Of a stretch of DNA of 64,000 nucleotides, positions 22,142 through 31,235 are shown piece by piece; position 1 is the first letter of the stretch; each line of letters begins with the position of its first letter. The stretch is from Microbispora sp. NBC_01189 (lineage in GTDB: Bacteria; Actinomycetota; Actinomycetes; Streptosporangiales; Streptosporangiaceae), in NCBI RefSeq assembly GCF_036010665.1, contig NZ_CP108581.1, positions 1,801,501-1,865,500 on the forward strand. The letters run 5' to 3'. A model generated the notes under the pieces. The model made no database searches. It saw only the letters and a list, made by a program, of their open reading frames with translations, and had not been told where the DNA came from. The position numbers were made by a program, and so were the translations under genes.

Positions 22142-22968
22142 TTGACCACTCCGATCATGATGCAGACGGGCGCCGCGACGAATCCGATCACGAGTACGGC
22201 GGAGACCACGGCGGCGCCCGCCCTGAGCGCGTTCCGGACGCGGGGGCGGCGGGCGAGGCCGAGCGACTGGAACGCGCTCCACAGGCCGTGCCGCAGGTGC
22301 AGGCCGACCATGACCATGGCGACCAGGTAGAACAATCCCACCCACCAGCGGCCGGGCTGGAAGCCGGCGATCATGCGGTCGTACGGCGTGGCGTCGCCGC
22401 CTCCAGGGTTCACCGTGCCGAAGGTCATGTCGAGCAGGTGCCAGATCACGAACAGCACGATGATCACGCCGCCCCACCGCATGGTGTGCGTGGCGTACCC
22501 ACCGGCCTGCGACTTCCGCTTGGCCGCGTACTTGACGGGCCGCGCCCTGGCCGCGCGGCGGGCGAGCGACACGGCCGCCCACATGTGCAGCGCGACGGCG
22601 AGCACGAGCGCGATCTCGGTGATCGTCAGCAGGGTCCGGTCGGGCAGCGCGGGCGAGCCCACGGTGCGCAGCCAGTCGGCGTAGTGGTTGAAGGAGCCGG
22701 CGCCCAGGAAGATCTTGAGGTTGCCGAGCATGTGGCCGACCAGGAAGAGCACGAGCACGGCGCCCGTGACGGCCATGACGGCCTTCCGGCCGGCGGAGGT
22801 GCCGAACAGGCCGCGCCGGGCGGGCGTACGCGGGCCGGGGCGGGCCGGCTCACGCGGCACGTCCCGCCGGGGAACCGGCGCCGTCGCCGAACCACGCCCC
22901 ACAGAACCGTGATCTACAGAACCGCGCCCCGAAACATGATCGACAGAGTGGTCAATGGTGGCAGTCAC
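22138..22968 (-). CDS. sdhC: Succinate dehydrogenase cytochrome b558 subunit
   Basis: Single-polypeptide membrane anchor with five predicted helices (first at about residues 63-88) and several helix His residues (GHML, LHMW, WHLL, LHLRHG) positioned to bind two hemes, as in the B. subtilis-type subunit. The first 60 residues form a hydrophilic extension with repeated [12 protein letters not shown]-like units. The GTG start has no Shine-Dalgarno. A TTGGAC-N18-TAGCGT promoter ends 8 bases before it, so the mRNA is probably leaderless. It is first in sdhCAB and divergent from the LysR gene. Confidence 0.93.
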
Positions 22969-22976
22969 GTAGGGAC

Positions 22977-23006
22977 ACGCTAGGTTCGCTTTTTTCAGGC
23001 GTCCAA
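22977..23006 (-). promoter_or_regulatory. sdhCAB promoter, predicted leaderless
   Basis: On the minus strand TTGGAC (23001-23006), an 18-base spacer and TAGCGT (22977-22982) form a good actinobacterial sigma-70-type promoter. Transcription should begin at about 22970, within 2 bases of the GTG start of sdhC. Confidence 0.6.
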
Positions 23007-23027
23007 GTCATCGCGGTTCTGGTTTCG

Positions 23028-23042
23028 ATAGCCGGGGGCTAT
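23028..23042. promoter_or_regulatory. LysR-type box 1 (ATAGCC-N3-GGCTAT)
   Basis: Perfect inverted repeat with the T-N11-A form recognised by LysR-type regulators. Its centre (23035) lies about 65 bp upstream of the predicted sdhC start point, the classic position of a LysR recognition site. Confidence 0.7.
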
Positions 23043-23135
23043 GCGCTCTGCGCCGTACGGATGCCGGGCCGGGAAGGCGCCCGGCGGGTGCGACCAAACT
23101 CACAATCCGGGGGCCGCATCGGGCGGCCGGCGACC

Positions 23136-23150
23136 ATAGCCGTAGGCTAT
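23136..23150. promoter_or_regulatory. LysR-type box 2 at the lysR start
   Basis: A second perfect ATAGCC-N3-GGCTAT with the same arms and different centre, ending 5 bases before the GTG of the LysR gene. It is suited to autorepression, since a bound protein would cover the start region. Confidence 0.7.
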
Positions 23151-23155
23151 CGAGC

Positions 23156-24082
23156 GTGCAGCTCCAGCAACTGGCCTACTTCACGGCCGTAGCGGAGACG
23201 CGGCACTTCACCCAGGCCGCCGAGCGGATGCGGGTCGCCCAGCCGTCGCTGAGCAAGCAGATCAAGAGCCTTGAGACGGAGCTGGGAGCCCCGCTGTTCA
23301 GCCGGGCGCGGGGGAACGTCACGCTCACCCCGGCGGGTGAGGCGCTGCTCCCGCTCGCCCGCCGCATCCTGGCCGACGCCGACACGGCCCGGCGCGAGGT
23401 CGCCGAGCTCGCGGGGCTGCGGCGGGGGCGGGTCCGCCTCGGGGCGACCCCCTCCCTCTGCGCCGGGTTGCTGGCCGACGCGCTGGCCCGTTTCCACCGC
23501 GACTACCCGGGCGTGGAGTTGCGGGTCGAGGAGGGCGGGTCGCGCGACCTGGTGCGGGACCTCGCCCGCGGCCAGCTCGACCTGGCGCTGATCATCCTGC
23601 CGCTGCAGAGCAGCGATCCGTCCCTGGTCACCCAGGAGATCCTGAGCGAGAACCTCGTCGTGGCCTCCGGGGGCGACCGGGGGCGCAAGCCGTACATGCG
23701 GATCGAGGACCTGCGCGGACGGCCCCTGGTGATGTTCCGCCGGGGATACGACGTGCGGGAGGCGACGCTCGCCGCCTGCCGTCAGGCGGGTTTCGAGCCG
23801 CGCTTCGCGGTGGAGGGCGGGGAGATGGACGCGGTGCTGCGGTTCGTCGAGGCGGGGCTCGGCATCGCCGTGGTGCCGTCGATGGTGCTGGAGAACCGGC
23901 CGGGGCTGGTGGGCACGCCGCTGGTGCCGGGGCTCCGCCGTACGGTCGCCCTCGCCCACCGCAAGGACGTGGAGCCGACGCGGGCCGCGCAGGCCTTCCG
24001 CTCGACGCTGCTGTCGTTCCTGAGCGAGGCCGCGCACGACGGGACCCTCGCCCCCGGAATCGAGGCCCTCGTCGCCATGTGA
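23156..24082 (+). CDS. LysR-family transcriptional regulator
   Basis: A 308-residue LTTR: an N-terminal winged helix-turn-helix (HFTQAAERMRVAQPSLSKQIKSLE split across residues 18-41, cited only as a region) and a C-terminal two-lobed ligand-binding domain (about 90-300). GTG at 23156 gives the normal MQLQQLAYF family start; no Shine-Dalgarno is visible, so the mRNA may be leaderless. It is divergent from sdhCAB, and two identical-arm LysR boxes occupy the shared 187-bp region. It probably controls sdhCAB and itself. The co-inducer is unknown; a C4-dicarboxylate would be a natural candidate. Confidence 0.93.
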   Translation: MQLQQLAYFTAVAETRHFTQAAERMRVAQPSLSKQIKSLETELGAPLFSRARGNVTLTPAGEALLPLARRILADADTARREVAELAGLRRGRVRLGATPSLCAGLLADALARFHRDYPGVELRVEEGGSRDLVRDLARGQLDLALIILPLQSSDPSLVTQEILSENLVVASGGDRGRKPYMRIEDLRGRPLVMFRRGYDVREATLAACRQAGFEPRFAVEGGEMDAVLRFVEAGLGIAVVPSMVLENRPGLVGTPLVPGLRRTVALAHRKDVEPTRAAQAFRSTLLSFLSEAAHDGTLAPGIEALVAM

Positions 24083-24175
24083 GTCCTCTATAGGTAGGCA
24101 TGTGAGCCGCGCCCAGCCTTCCCCTGACGATAAGTTTGTCCCCACGATGCTGCCGACGCTGACCGAGAGGCGTTC

Positions 24176-25408
24176 GTGACCCCCGTCCCACCTGACCTGC
24201 CCGATCCGCTGACGCTCCTGCTGATCGAGGACGACGCCGGCGACGCGTTCCTCGTCGAGGAGCTGCTGGCGGGCGCCGACAGGCCACCGAAGATCACCTG
24301 GGCGCGGACGCTGTCCGAGGGGCGCGAGCGGCTGACCGACGACGTCCAGTGCGTGGTCGTCGACCTCTCCCTGCCCGACGCCACCGGGCTGGAGGCGCTG
24401 GAGCAGGTCATCGCCATGGCCCCCGACACGGCCGTGCTGGTGCTCACCGGCCTCGGCGACACGCACGCCGGCATCGAGGCGGTCGCCGCCGGAGCCCAGG
24501 ACTTCCTGGTCAAGCAGGACGTCGACGCCCGCCTGCTGATCCGCGCGATCCGCTACGCGATCGAGCGCAAGCGCGCCGACCTCGCCATGCGCGAACTGCT
24601 CCAGGAACGCATCGTCAGCAAGGAGAACTCCCGGCTCGAACGCGGCCTGCTGCCCGTCCCGCTGCTCGACCCCGCGCTGCTGCAGCACCAGGCCCGCTAT
24701 CTTCCGGGCCGTACGGGCGGGCTGCTGGCGGGCGACTTCTGGGACACCGTCCAGACGCCCGACGGCGCGGTGCACGTGCTGATCGGCGACGTGTGCGGGC
24801 ACGGGCCCGACGAGGCCGCGCTCGGCACGGCGCTGCGCATCGCCTGGCGCACGCTCGTCCTCGCCGGGCAGACCGGCAACGACGTGCTGCGGACGCTGGA
24901 CACGCTGCTGCGGCACGAGCGCAAGTCTCCGGAGATCTTCACCACGATGTGCAGCGCGGCCATCAGCCCGGACCTGACCACCGCCCGCCTGCACGTCATC
25001 GGCCATCCGCCGCCACTGCTGCTGCGCGACGGCGTGCTCGGGGTGGTCACCGAGACGCCGTCCGGCCCACCGCTCGGGATCTTCCCGGACATCGTGTGGA
25101 CGCCCATCGACGTCACGCTGGGCGACCAGTGGTCGCTGCTGCTCTACACCGACGGGCTGATCGAGGCCACGGTCGGCGAGAACCGGGACCTGCTCGGCAC
25201 CGAGGGGCTGGCGAACCTGATCCGCGCCCAGGGGGGCATCGACCTCGACCGCATCATCGCCAGTCTCGACGGCGCCATGCACGACGACGTCGCCGCCGTC
25301 CTCGTCTCCCGCGGCAAGGCGAGCCTGACGGATATCCCAGGCATCACGGGTATCCCAGGCATCCCAGGCATCCCAGGCATCACGGGCGCAGAGGAGGGCA
25401 GGGCATGA
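24176..25408 (+). CDS. Response regulator with SpoIIE/PP2C phosphatase output
   Basis: A 410-residue RsbU/RssB-like protein. The receiver domain (about 12-130) has IEDDAGDAF, the phospho-acceptor Asp in VVVDLSLPD and a conserved Lys in LVKQD. A coiled linker leads to a SpoIIE-type phosphatase domain (about 175-385) with metal-binding GDFWD, GDVCGHG, LYTDGL and DDVAAV. It likely dephosphorylates a STAS-type anti-sigma antagonist when phosphorylated. The C-terminus ends in a GIPGIPGI-type repeat (DNA 25331-25386). GTG follows GAGAGG by 5 bases. The stop overlaps the kinase ATG (ATGA). Confidence 0.92.
   Translation: MTPVPPDLPDPLTLLLIEDDAGDAFLVEELLAGADRPPKITWARTLSEGRERLTDDVQCVVVDLSLPDATGLEALEQVIAMAPDTAVLVLTGLGDTHAGIEAVAAGAQDFLVKQDVDARLLIRAIRYAIERKRADLAMRELLQERIVSKENSRLERGLLPVPLLDPALLQHQARYLPGRTGGLLAGDFWDTVQTPDGAVHVLIGDVCGHGPDEAALGTALRIAWRTLVLAGQTGNDVLRTLDTLLRHERKSPEIFTTMCSAAISPDLTTARLHVIGHPPPLLLRDGVLGVVTETPSGPPLGIFPDIVWTPIDVTLGDQWSLLLYTDGLIEATVGENRDLLGTEGLANLIRAQGGIDLDRIIASLDGAMHDDVAAVLVSRGKASLTDIPGITGIPGIPGIPGITGAEEGRA
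25331..25386 (+). repeat. 9-bp tandem repeat at the 3' end of the phosphatase gene
   Basis: ATCCCAGGC-type units in tandem, interrupted by ATCACGGG variants, encode a GIPGI collagen-like tail about 20 bases before the next gene starts. Confidence 0.9.
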
Positions 25409-27048
25409 CGACCACACCGGAGACGAGGACCGAGGAGACGAGCATGCCGGAGACGGACGCGCCGCCGCCCCTCGCCGGCCCGCCCCCGCTCAGCCCTCCC
25501 CCGCTCACCCCGCCCGCGCTGGACTCCCGCCTGACCGTCAGCCGCTGGTTCCTGCTCACCGGCGCGGGCGTGCTGGTCGTCTTCCTGATCGCCCTGAGCG
25601 CGACCCTGCTCGCGCTCGTGCAGGCACAGGACGCCCGGCAGACCCTCGTCGACGCGGTCGACCCGGCCGCCCTCCACACGCTGCGGGTGGCCACCGCCGT
25701 GCAGGCGCAGGAGGGGGCGATCCGCGGCTTCGGGCTCACCGGGGAGCAGCAGTACCTCGACGCCTACCACAAGGGCGTCTCCGACGAGCGGTCGGCGAAG
25801 GACGACATCGCCAGGCTCGTCTCCCGGCTGCCCCAGGGCTACGGCGTACGCGGCCAGATCCTCGCCCTCACCGAGGCCACCGACGCCTGGCGGCGCGACT
25901 ACGCCGAGGCGGTCATCGCCAGGACGCTCGACCAGGGTCCCGGCTCGCTCGCCGGCCTGGCCAAACCCAACCTCCAGCGCTTCGCGGCCGTCAAGACCGC
26001 GCTCGACCGGCAGCAGTCGGCCCTGGGCCGGCTGCACGACACCGCGCGGGACCGGCTCTACTCCGCCTGGACGACCATCTACGCGGCGATCGCGGTGCTG
26101 GGCGGCGCGATGGCGCTGGCCATCGTCGTCTGCGCGCTGATCGTGCGCCGCGCCGTCGTCGGTCCGGTCGCGCGGCTGACCCGGCAGGTGCGGGCGGTCG
26201 CCGCGGGCGACTTCGACCACGAGCTCGGCGTCGCCCGGCCGGCCGAGCTGTGGGAGCTGTCCGGGCACATCGACGGCATGCGCCGCCGGATCATGGCCGA
26301 GTGGCAGTCGTCCGTCGAGGCCCGCCAGCAGCTCGCGAACCAGGCCGAGGAGCTCCGGCGCTCCAACCGGGAGCTGGAGCAGTTCGCGTACGTGGCGAGC
26401 CACGACCTGCAGGAGCCGCTGCGCAAGGTGGCGAGCTTCACCCAGATGCTGGAGCAGCGCTACGCCGACCGGCTCGACGACCGCGCCCGGCAGTACATCT
26501 CCTTCGCGGTGGACGGCGCCCGGCGCATGCAGCTGCTCATCAACGACCTGCTCGACTTCTCCCGGGTCGGCCGGGTGAGCGACGAGCGGACGGAGATGAA
26601 CAGCGGCGACGCGCTGGCCGCCGCGCTGCGCAACCTCGACGCCCGGCTCACCGACACCGGGGCGACGGTCACGCACGACGACATGCCGAGGGTCCTCGGC
26701 AACCGGACCCTGCTCACCCAGCTCTTCCAGAACCTCGTCGGCAACGCGCTCAAGTTCCGCTCCGAGGAGCCGCCCCGCGTCCACGTCGGCGTACGACGGG
26801 ACGGCGACGTGTGGGAGTTCAGCTGCGCGGACAACGGGATCGGCGTCGAGCCGAAGTACGCCGACCGGATCTTCCTGATCTTCCAGCGGCTGCATTCGCG
26901 GGACGTCTATCCCGGTACGGGCATCGGGCTGGCCCTGTGCCGCAAGATTGTCGAATATCATGGCGGCCGGATCTGGCTCGACACCGGCGGGAATGCCGGG
27001 GCCACGTTCCGCTGGACGTTGCCGGCCCTGGGAGACCCTGTTGAGTGA
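25405..27048 (+). CDS. Membrane histidine kinase with extracellular CHASE3-like sensor and HAMP
   Basis: Sensor kinase of 547 residues. A Pro-rich cytoplasmic N-terminus is followed by helix 1 (about 48-70), an extracellular helical sensor resembling CHASE3 (about 72-212), helix 2 (about 218-242) and a HAMP domain. A phytochrome-type HisKA carries the phospho-His in [11 protein letters not shown], and the ATPase has [14 protein letters not shown] and GTGIGL. This kinase branch typically signals to single-domain Rcp1-like receivers, and one follows directly. The ATG overlaps the upstream stop. The signal is unknown. Confidence 0.92.
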   Translation: MTTTPETRTEETSMPETDAPPPLAGPPPLSPPPLTPPALDSRLTVSRWFLLTGAGVLVVFLIALSATLLALVQAQDARQTLVDAVDPAALHTLRVATAVQAQEGAIRGFGLTGEQQYLDAYHKGVSDERSAKDDIARLVSRLPQGYGVRGQILALTEATDAWRRDYAEAVIARTLDQGPGSLAGLAKPNLQRFAAVKTALDRQQSALGRLHDTARDRLYSAWTTIYAAIAVLGGAMALAIVVCALIVRRAVVGPVARLTRQVRAVAAGDFDHELGVARPAELWELSGHIDGMRRRIMAEWQSSVEARQQLANQAEELRRSNRELEQFAYVASHDLQEPLRKVASFTQMLEQRYADRLDDRARQYISFAVDGARRMQLLINDLLDFSRVGRVSDERTEMNSGDALAAALRNLDARLTDTGATVTHDDMPRVLGNRTLLTQLFQNLVGNALKFRSEEPPRVHVGVRRDGDVWEFSCADNGIGVEPKYADRIFLIFQRLHSRDVYPGTGIGLALCRKIVEYHGGRIWLDTGGNAGATFRWTLPALGDPVE

Positions 27049-27478
27049 GTTCCGCCCGATCGAGGTTCTCCTGGTGGAGGACGACCCCGGCGACGTGCTG
27101 CTCTGCCGGGAGGCGTTCTCGCACAACAAGGTCGGCAACAACCTCCACGTGGTCCACGACGGTGAGCAGGCGATGGCCTTCCTGCGCGGCGAGGGGCCGC
27201 ACGGCTCGGCGCCGCGGCCCGACCTCGTGCTGCTCGACCTGAACCTGCCCCGGGTGAACGGCTTCGAGGTTCTGCAGGAGGTCAAGGCCGACCCCGCCCT
27301 GCGGAGCATCCCGGTGGTGATCCTGACCACTTCGGAGGCCGAGCAGGATATCCTTCGGGGATACAACCTGCACGCCAACGCGTACATCACGAAGCCCGTC
27401 GACTTCGACCAGTTCACCCGAGTGGTGCGGCAGATCGACGAATTCTTCGTCACTGTGGTCAAACTCCCGGGGAAGTGA
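27041..27478 (+). CDS. Rcp1-like single-domain response regulator
   Basis: A 145-residue receiver with no output domain. Phospho-acceptor Asp in [13 protein letters not shown], acidic pocket VEDDPGD, and conserved Thr/Lys in ILTTSE and ITKPVDF. The only plausible start is TTG 27041, 6 bases after GGGAG and overlapping the kinase stop by 8 bases, so it should be translated with the kinase. Rcp1-type proteins receive phosphate from phytochrome-like kinases. The route to the phosphatase-type regulator two genes upstream is inferred from the operon. Confidence 0.92.
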   Translation: MSEFRPIEVLLVEDDPGDVLLCREAFSHNKVGNNLHVVHDGEQAMAFLRGEGPHGSAPRPDLVLLDLNLPRVNGFEVLQEVKADPALRSIPVVILTTSEAEQDILRGYNLHANAYITKPVDFDQFTRVVRQIDEFFVTVVKLPGK

Positions 27479-27489
27479 CCGAGATCACA
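27474..27489. promoter_or_regulatory. CRP/GlxR-like box 1
   Basis: AGTGA-CCGAGA-TCACA matches the CRP/GlxR consensus TGTGA-N6-TCACA with one mismatch. It overlaps the stop codon of the receiver gene and lies upstream of the sdh1-type operon. Confidence 0.55.
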
Positions 27490-27498
27490 GCGGGGAGG

Positions 27499-27514
27499 AG
27501 TGACCCTCCTCACA
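27499..27514. promoter_or_regulatory. CRP/GlxR-like box 2
   Basis: AGTGA-CCCTCC-TCACA has exactly the same arms as box 1 and lies 25 bp further on. TAATGT at 27534-27539 could be the -10 element of the operon promoter, which would place this box near -40. Confidence 0.55.
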
Positions 27515-27673
27515 GTTCGTGATGTGCTCGTCGTAATGTGTGCCCCACCAATAACGCGCACGGCCTGAGCAGCAGGGTCGGCACGGCCCGAGCAGCACGG
27601 CCCGAGCGACGCCGGCCCGAGCACGCGCGGCCGCTCCGGCGTGCGCGGAGTCAGTGAGGGTGGAAGGTCTCCG

Positions 27674-28477
27674 ATGACCCAGACAACGGCCGAGAGCGCG
27701 GCACGGAAACAACGCGCGCAGATCAGGGTGCGCACTCTGCGCACCGATCGATGGTGGCTTGCTCCGGTGCTCACGTTCGCCGGGCTCTTCTTGTTCCTGA
27801 TTTACGGCTTCTGGGCGATGTTCGACCTGAGCATGCTCGCCGGGTCGTACATCGCCCCCTTCTCGTCGCCCTGCCTGGCGGCGGCGACATGTCCGGAAGG
27901 GGCCCGGCTGTTCGGGTTCGCACCGTTCGGCGACTGGTACCGACTCCCGCCGGGACTGCTGATTCTCGCCTTCCCGGGCGGGTTCCGGTTCACCTGCTAC
28001 TACTACCGGAAGTCGTACTACCGCTCGTGGTGGATGTCGCCGCCGGCGTGCTCGGTGGCCGAGCCGCACAGCAAGTACACGGGCGAGTCGCGCCTGCCGC
28101 TGATCCTGCAGAACGTCCACCGCTACTTCTTCTACGTCGCCGCGATCATCGGTCTGATCCTGACGTACGACGCGGTGCTGTCCTTCCGCGACGCGGACGG
28201 CAACTGGGGACACGTCGGCCTCGGCACGGTCATCCTCGTGGTGAACGCGGTCCTGGTCCTGTGCTACACGTTCGGCTGCCACTCCTGCCGCCACATCACC
28301 GCCGGGCGCCTGAACCACTTCTCCAGGCACCCGCTGCGCTACAAGGCGTGGACCCTGGTCTCGAAGCTCAACGCGCGGCACCAGCAGTTCGCCTGGGCGT
28401 CCATGGTCTCGATCGTGGTCGCGGACCTGTACGTCCGGCTCGTCGCCAAGGGCGTCATCAACTTCCCGTTCGCTTAA
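27674..28477 (+). CDS. Succinate dehydrogenase membrane anchor, Mtb Sdh1 type
   Basis: A 267-residue membrane protein with about five helices (first at about 32-52), resembling the anchor encoded with mycobacterial Sdh1 (Rv0249c) rather than a cytochrome b558. A Cys-rich cytoplasmic stretch (FTCYYYRKSYYRSWW) and GCHSCRH are notable, and helix His residues (NVHRYFFY) are potential heme or quinone ligands. ATG 27674 was chosen as the family-like start (MTQTTAES). The gene lies 27 bp before the flavoprotein gene. The quinone and direction of reaction are not shown by sequence. Confidence 0.87.
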   Translation: MTQTTAESAARKQRAQIRVRTLRTDRWWLAPVLTFAGLFLFLIYGFWAMFDLSMLAGSYIAPFSSPCLAAATCPEGARLFGFAPFGDWYRLPPGLLILAFPGGFRFTCYYYRKSYYRSWWMSPPACSVAEPHSKYTGESRLPLILQNVHRYFFYVAAIIGLILTYDAVLSFRDADGNWGHVGLGTVILVVNAVLVLCYTFGCHSCRHITAGRLNHFSRHPLRYKAWTLVSKLNARHQQFAWASMVSIVVADLYVRLVAKGVINFPFA

Positions 28478-28504
28478 GCAGCACGTCGTTGTAAGGATCT
28501 CAAG

Positions 28505-30397
28505 GTGGAGCGTCACGAATACGACGTCGTCGTCATCGGAGCCGGCGGAGCGGGGCTCCGCGCGGCGATCGAGGCGCGGCAGCAGGGCAAGCGGACGGCC
28601 ATCGTCTGCAAGTCGCTCTTCGGCAAGGCCCACACGGTCATGGCCGAGGGCGGCGCCGCCGCCGCGATGGGCAACGTCAACCCGAACGACAACTGGATGG
28701 TGCACTTCCGCGACACCATGCGCGGAGGCAAGTTCCTCAACAACTGGCGCATGGCGGAACTGCACGCCAAGGAGGCGCCGGACCGGGTCTGGGAGCTGGA
28801 GGCCTGGGGCGCGCTGTTCGACCGCACCAAGGACGGCAAGATCAGCCAGCGCAACTTCGGCGGTCACGAGTACCCGCGGCTCGCCCACGTCGGCGACCGT
28901 ACGGGCCTGGAGATGATCCGCACCCTGCAGCAGCGCGTCGTCGCCCTGCAGCAGGAGGACGAGAAGCTGCACGGCGACCCCGAGGCGTACATCAAGGTCT
29001 TCGCCGAGTGCACGATCACCCGGCTGCTGAAGGACGGGGACGCCGTCGCGGGTGCCTTCGGCTACTGGCGGGAGACCGGTGACTTCATCGTCTTCGACGC
29101 CCCGGCCGTGGTGCTGGCCACCGGCGGCATCGGCAAGTCGTTCGTCGTCACGTCGAACTCCTGGGAGTACACGGGCGACGGGCACGCGCTGGCCATGCTC
29201 GCCGGCGCGAACCTCATCAACATGGAGTTCATCCAGTTCCACCCGACGGGCATGGTCTGGCCGCCGTCGGTGCGCGGCATCCTGGTGACGGAGTCGGTTC
29301 GCGGCGACGGGGGCGTCCTGCGCAACTCCGAGGGCCGCCGGTTCATGTTCGACTACATCCCGGACGTGTTCAAGGACAAGTACGCCACGACCGAGGAGGA
29401 GGCGGACCGCTGGTACGACGACCAGGCGGGCAACCGCCGCCCGCCCGAGCTGCTGCCCCGTGACGAGGTGGCCCGGGCGATCAACGCCGAGGTCAAGGAG
29501 GGACGCGGCTCACCGCAGGGCGGCGTGTTCCTGGACGTGTCGACCCGGCTGCCCGCCACCGAGATCATCCGGCGGCTGCCGTCGATGCACCACCAGTTCA
29601 AGGAGCTGGCGGACGTCGACATCACCAAGGAGCCCATGCAGGTCGGCCCGACCTGCCACTACGTCATGGGCGGCGTGGAGGTGGACGCCGACACCGGCGC
29701 CGCCTCGGTGCCCGGCCTGTTCGCGGCCGGCGAGGTCTCCGGCGGCATGCACGGCTCCAACCGCCTCGGGGGCAACAGCCTCTCGGACCTGCTGGTGTTC
29801 GGCCGCCGGGCCGGCGCGGGCGCCGCGGCGTACGTCGACGGCCTGGCGAGGCGGCCGGCGGCGGCCGCCGGGCTGGTCGAGGAGGCCAGGGCGGAGGCGC
29901 TGGCGCCGCTGGAGCGGACCGGCGGGGAGAACCCGTACGAGGTGCACCACGAACTCCAGCGCACGATGAACGACCTGGTCGGCATCATCCGCAAGTCGGC
30001 GGAGATCAGCGAGGCCGTCCAGGTCATCGAGAAGCTCAAGGAGCGGGCCCGGCACACCGCGTCCGCGGGCAGCCGGATCTACAACCCCGGCTGGCACCTC
30101 GCGATCGACCTGCGCAACATGCTGCTTGTGAGCGAGGCTGTGGCGAAGGCCGCACTGCTGCGTGAGGAGAGCCGTGGCGGGCACACCCGGGACGACTACC
30201 CCGGCATGTCGCCGGAGTGGCGCAGGAGGCTGCTGCGCGTGACGCTGACGCCGGACGAGTCGGGCGTGAACGTCGAGGAGAGGGTCCAGCCGTCCATGCG
30301 CTCCGACCTGATCAGTCTGTTCGAGCGCGGCGAGCTGGAGAAGTACCTCACCGAAGAAGAGCTGGCGGAGTACGACGCCGCCGTCAAGGAGTCGTGA
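28505..30397 (+). CDS. sdhA: Succinate dehydrogenase/fumarate reductase flavoprotein, Sdh1 type
   Basis: Catalytic flavoprotein of 630 residues, clearly different in sequence from the SdhA at 20.1 kb. FAD motif GAGGAGLRAAIEARQ lies at the N-terminus. The flavinylation region is KAHTVMAEGGAAAA, and the active site has FIQFHPTGM, a conserved Arg in VTESVRGDGG, and NRLGGNSLSDLL. GTG 28505 begins VERHEYDVVVIGAGG. The stop TGA overlaps the ATG of sdhB by one base (TGATG). It is the middle gene of the anchor-flavoprotein-iron-sulfur operon. Confidence 0.94.
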   Translation: MERHEYDVVVIGAGGAGLRAAIEARQQGKRTAIVCKSLFGKAHTVMAEGGAAAAMGNVNPNDNWMVHFRDTMRGGKFLNNWRMAELHAKEAPDRVWELEAWGALFDRTKDGKISQRNFGGHEYPRLAHVGDRTGLEMIRTLQQRVVALQQEDEKLHGDPEAYIKVFAECTITRLLKDGDAVAGAFGYWRETGDFIVFDAPAVVLATGGIGKSFVVTSNSWEYTGDGHALAMLAGANLINMEFIQFHPTGMVWPPSVRGILVTESVRGDGGVLRNSEGRRFMFDYIPDVFKDKYATTEEEADRWYDDQAGNRRPPELLPRDEVARAINAEVKEGRGSPQGGVFLDVSTRLPATEIIRRLPSMHHQFKELADVDITKEPMQVGPTCHYVMGGVEVDADTGAASVPGLFAAGEVSGGMHGSNRLGGNSLSDLLVFGRRAGAGAAAYVDGLARRPAAAAGLVEEARAEALAPLERTGGENPYEVHHELQRTMNDLVGIIRKSAEISEAVQVIEKLKERARHTASAGSRIYNPGWHLAIDLRNMLLVSEAVAKAALLREESRGGHTRDDYPGMSPEWRRRLLRVTLTPDESGVNVEERVQPSMRSDLISLFERGELEKYLTEEELAEYDAAVKES

Positions 30398-31149
30398 TGG
30401 GATACAAGGCGAAGTTCCGCGTCTGGCGCGGTGAGGGCGGCGAGGGCAGGCTTGAGGACTTCACCGTCGAGGTGAACGAGGGCGAGGTCGTCCTCGACGT
30501 CATCCACCGGCTCCAGGCCACCCAGACGCCCGACCTCGCGGTCCGCTGGAACTGCAAGGCCGGCAAGTGCGGCTCGTGCTCGATGGAGATCAACGGCAGG
30601 CCGCGCCTGGGCTGCATGACCCGGATGTCCACCTTCGAGGAGGACGAGACCATCACGGTCACGCCGCTGCGGACGTTCCCGGTCATCAAGGACCTGGTGA
30701 CGGACGTGTCGTTCAACTACCAGAAGGCCCGTGAGGTCCCGTCGTTCACGCCGCCGGCCGACGTGAAGCCGGGCGAATACCGCATGCAGCAGATCGACGT
30801 CGAGCGGTCGCAGGAGTTCCGCAAGTGCATCGAGTGCTTCATGTGCCAGAACGTCTGTCACGTGATCCGCGACCACGAGGAGAACAAGCCGAACTTCTCC
30901 GGCCCGCGCTACTTCATCCGGATCGCCGAACTCGACATGCACCCGTACGACGTGGCGGATCGCAAGGAGCCGGCGCAGGACGAGCACGGCCTCGGCTACT
31001 GCAACATCACCAAGTGCTGCACCGAGGTCTGTCCCGAGCACATCAAGATCACTGACAACGCGATCATCCCGATGAAGGAGCGCGTGGTCGACCGGAAGTA
31101 CGACCCGCTGGTCTGGCTGGGCTCGAAGATCTTCAAGCGCCAGCGCTGA
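30397..31149 (+). CDS. sdhB: Succinate dehydrogenase iron-sulfur subunit, Sdh1 type
   Basis: A 250-residue electron-transfer subunit. The [2Fe-2S] ligands are in CKAGKCGSCSMEI with a later CMTRM. The C-terminal clusters are bound by CIECFMCQNVCHV and CNITKCCTEVCPEHI. It starts at ATG 30397, sharing one base with the sdhA stop. A strong stem-loop 12 bp after its stop ends the operon. With 27674-30397 it forms a second full complex, the type that in mycobacteria is used for succinate oxidation during normal aerobic growth (knowledge of family, not shown here). Confidence 0.94.
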   Translation: MGYKAKFRVWRGEGGEGRLEDFTVEVNEGEVVLDVIHRLQATQTPDLAVRWNCKAGKCGSCSMEINGRPRLGCMTRMSTFEEDETITVTPLRTFPVIKDLVTDVSFNYQKAREVPSFTPPADVKPGEYRMQQIDVERSQEFRKCIECFMCQNVCHVIRDHEENKPNFSGPRYFIRIAELDMHPYDVADRKEPAQDEHGLGYCNITKCCTEVCPEHIKITDNAIIPMKERVVDRKYDPLVWLGSKIFKRQR

Positions 31150-31160
31150 CCTGCGCGTGA

Positions 31161-31204
31161 CACGAGAGGCGCCGCCCGGGCTCATCCGGGCGGCGCCTCT
31201 CGTG
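31161..31204. terminator. Bidirectional terminator hairpin
   Basis: A perfect 19-bp stem (31161-31179 with 31186-31204) and a 6-base loop lies between the convergent sdhB and proline-rich membrane protein genes. It is followed by TGTTCTGCTCTT. Confidence 0.92.
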
Positions 31205-31235
31205 TGTTCTGCTCTTAAGTGTCTACTGCCGGTCT

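Noticed and set aside
27495-27511. Hairpin GAGGAG-TGACC-CTCCTC as terminator of the two-component operon
   Set aside because: The stem is only 6 bp and lacks any T tract, and the sequence is better explained as the second CRP/GlxR-like box.
27485-29242. Minus-strand open frame of 585 codons across the Sdh1-type anchor and flavoprotein genes
   Set aside because: It has no family-like features and lies antisense to clear sdh genes.
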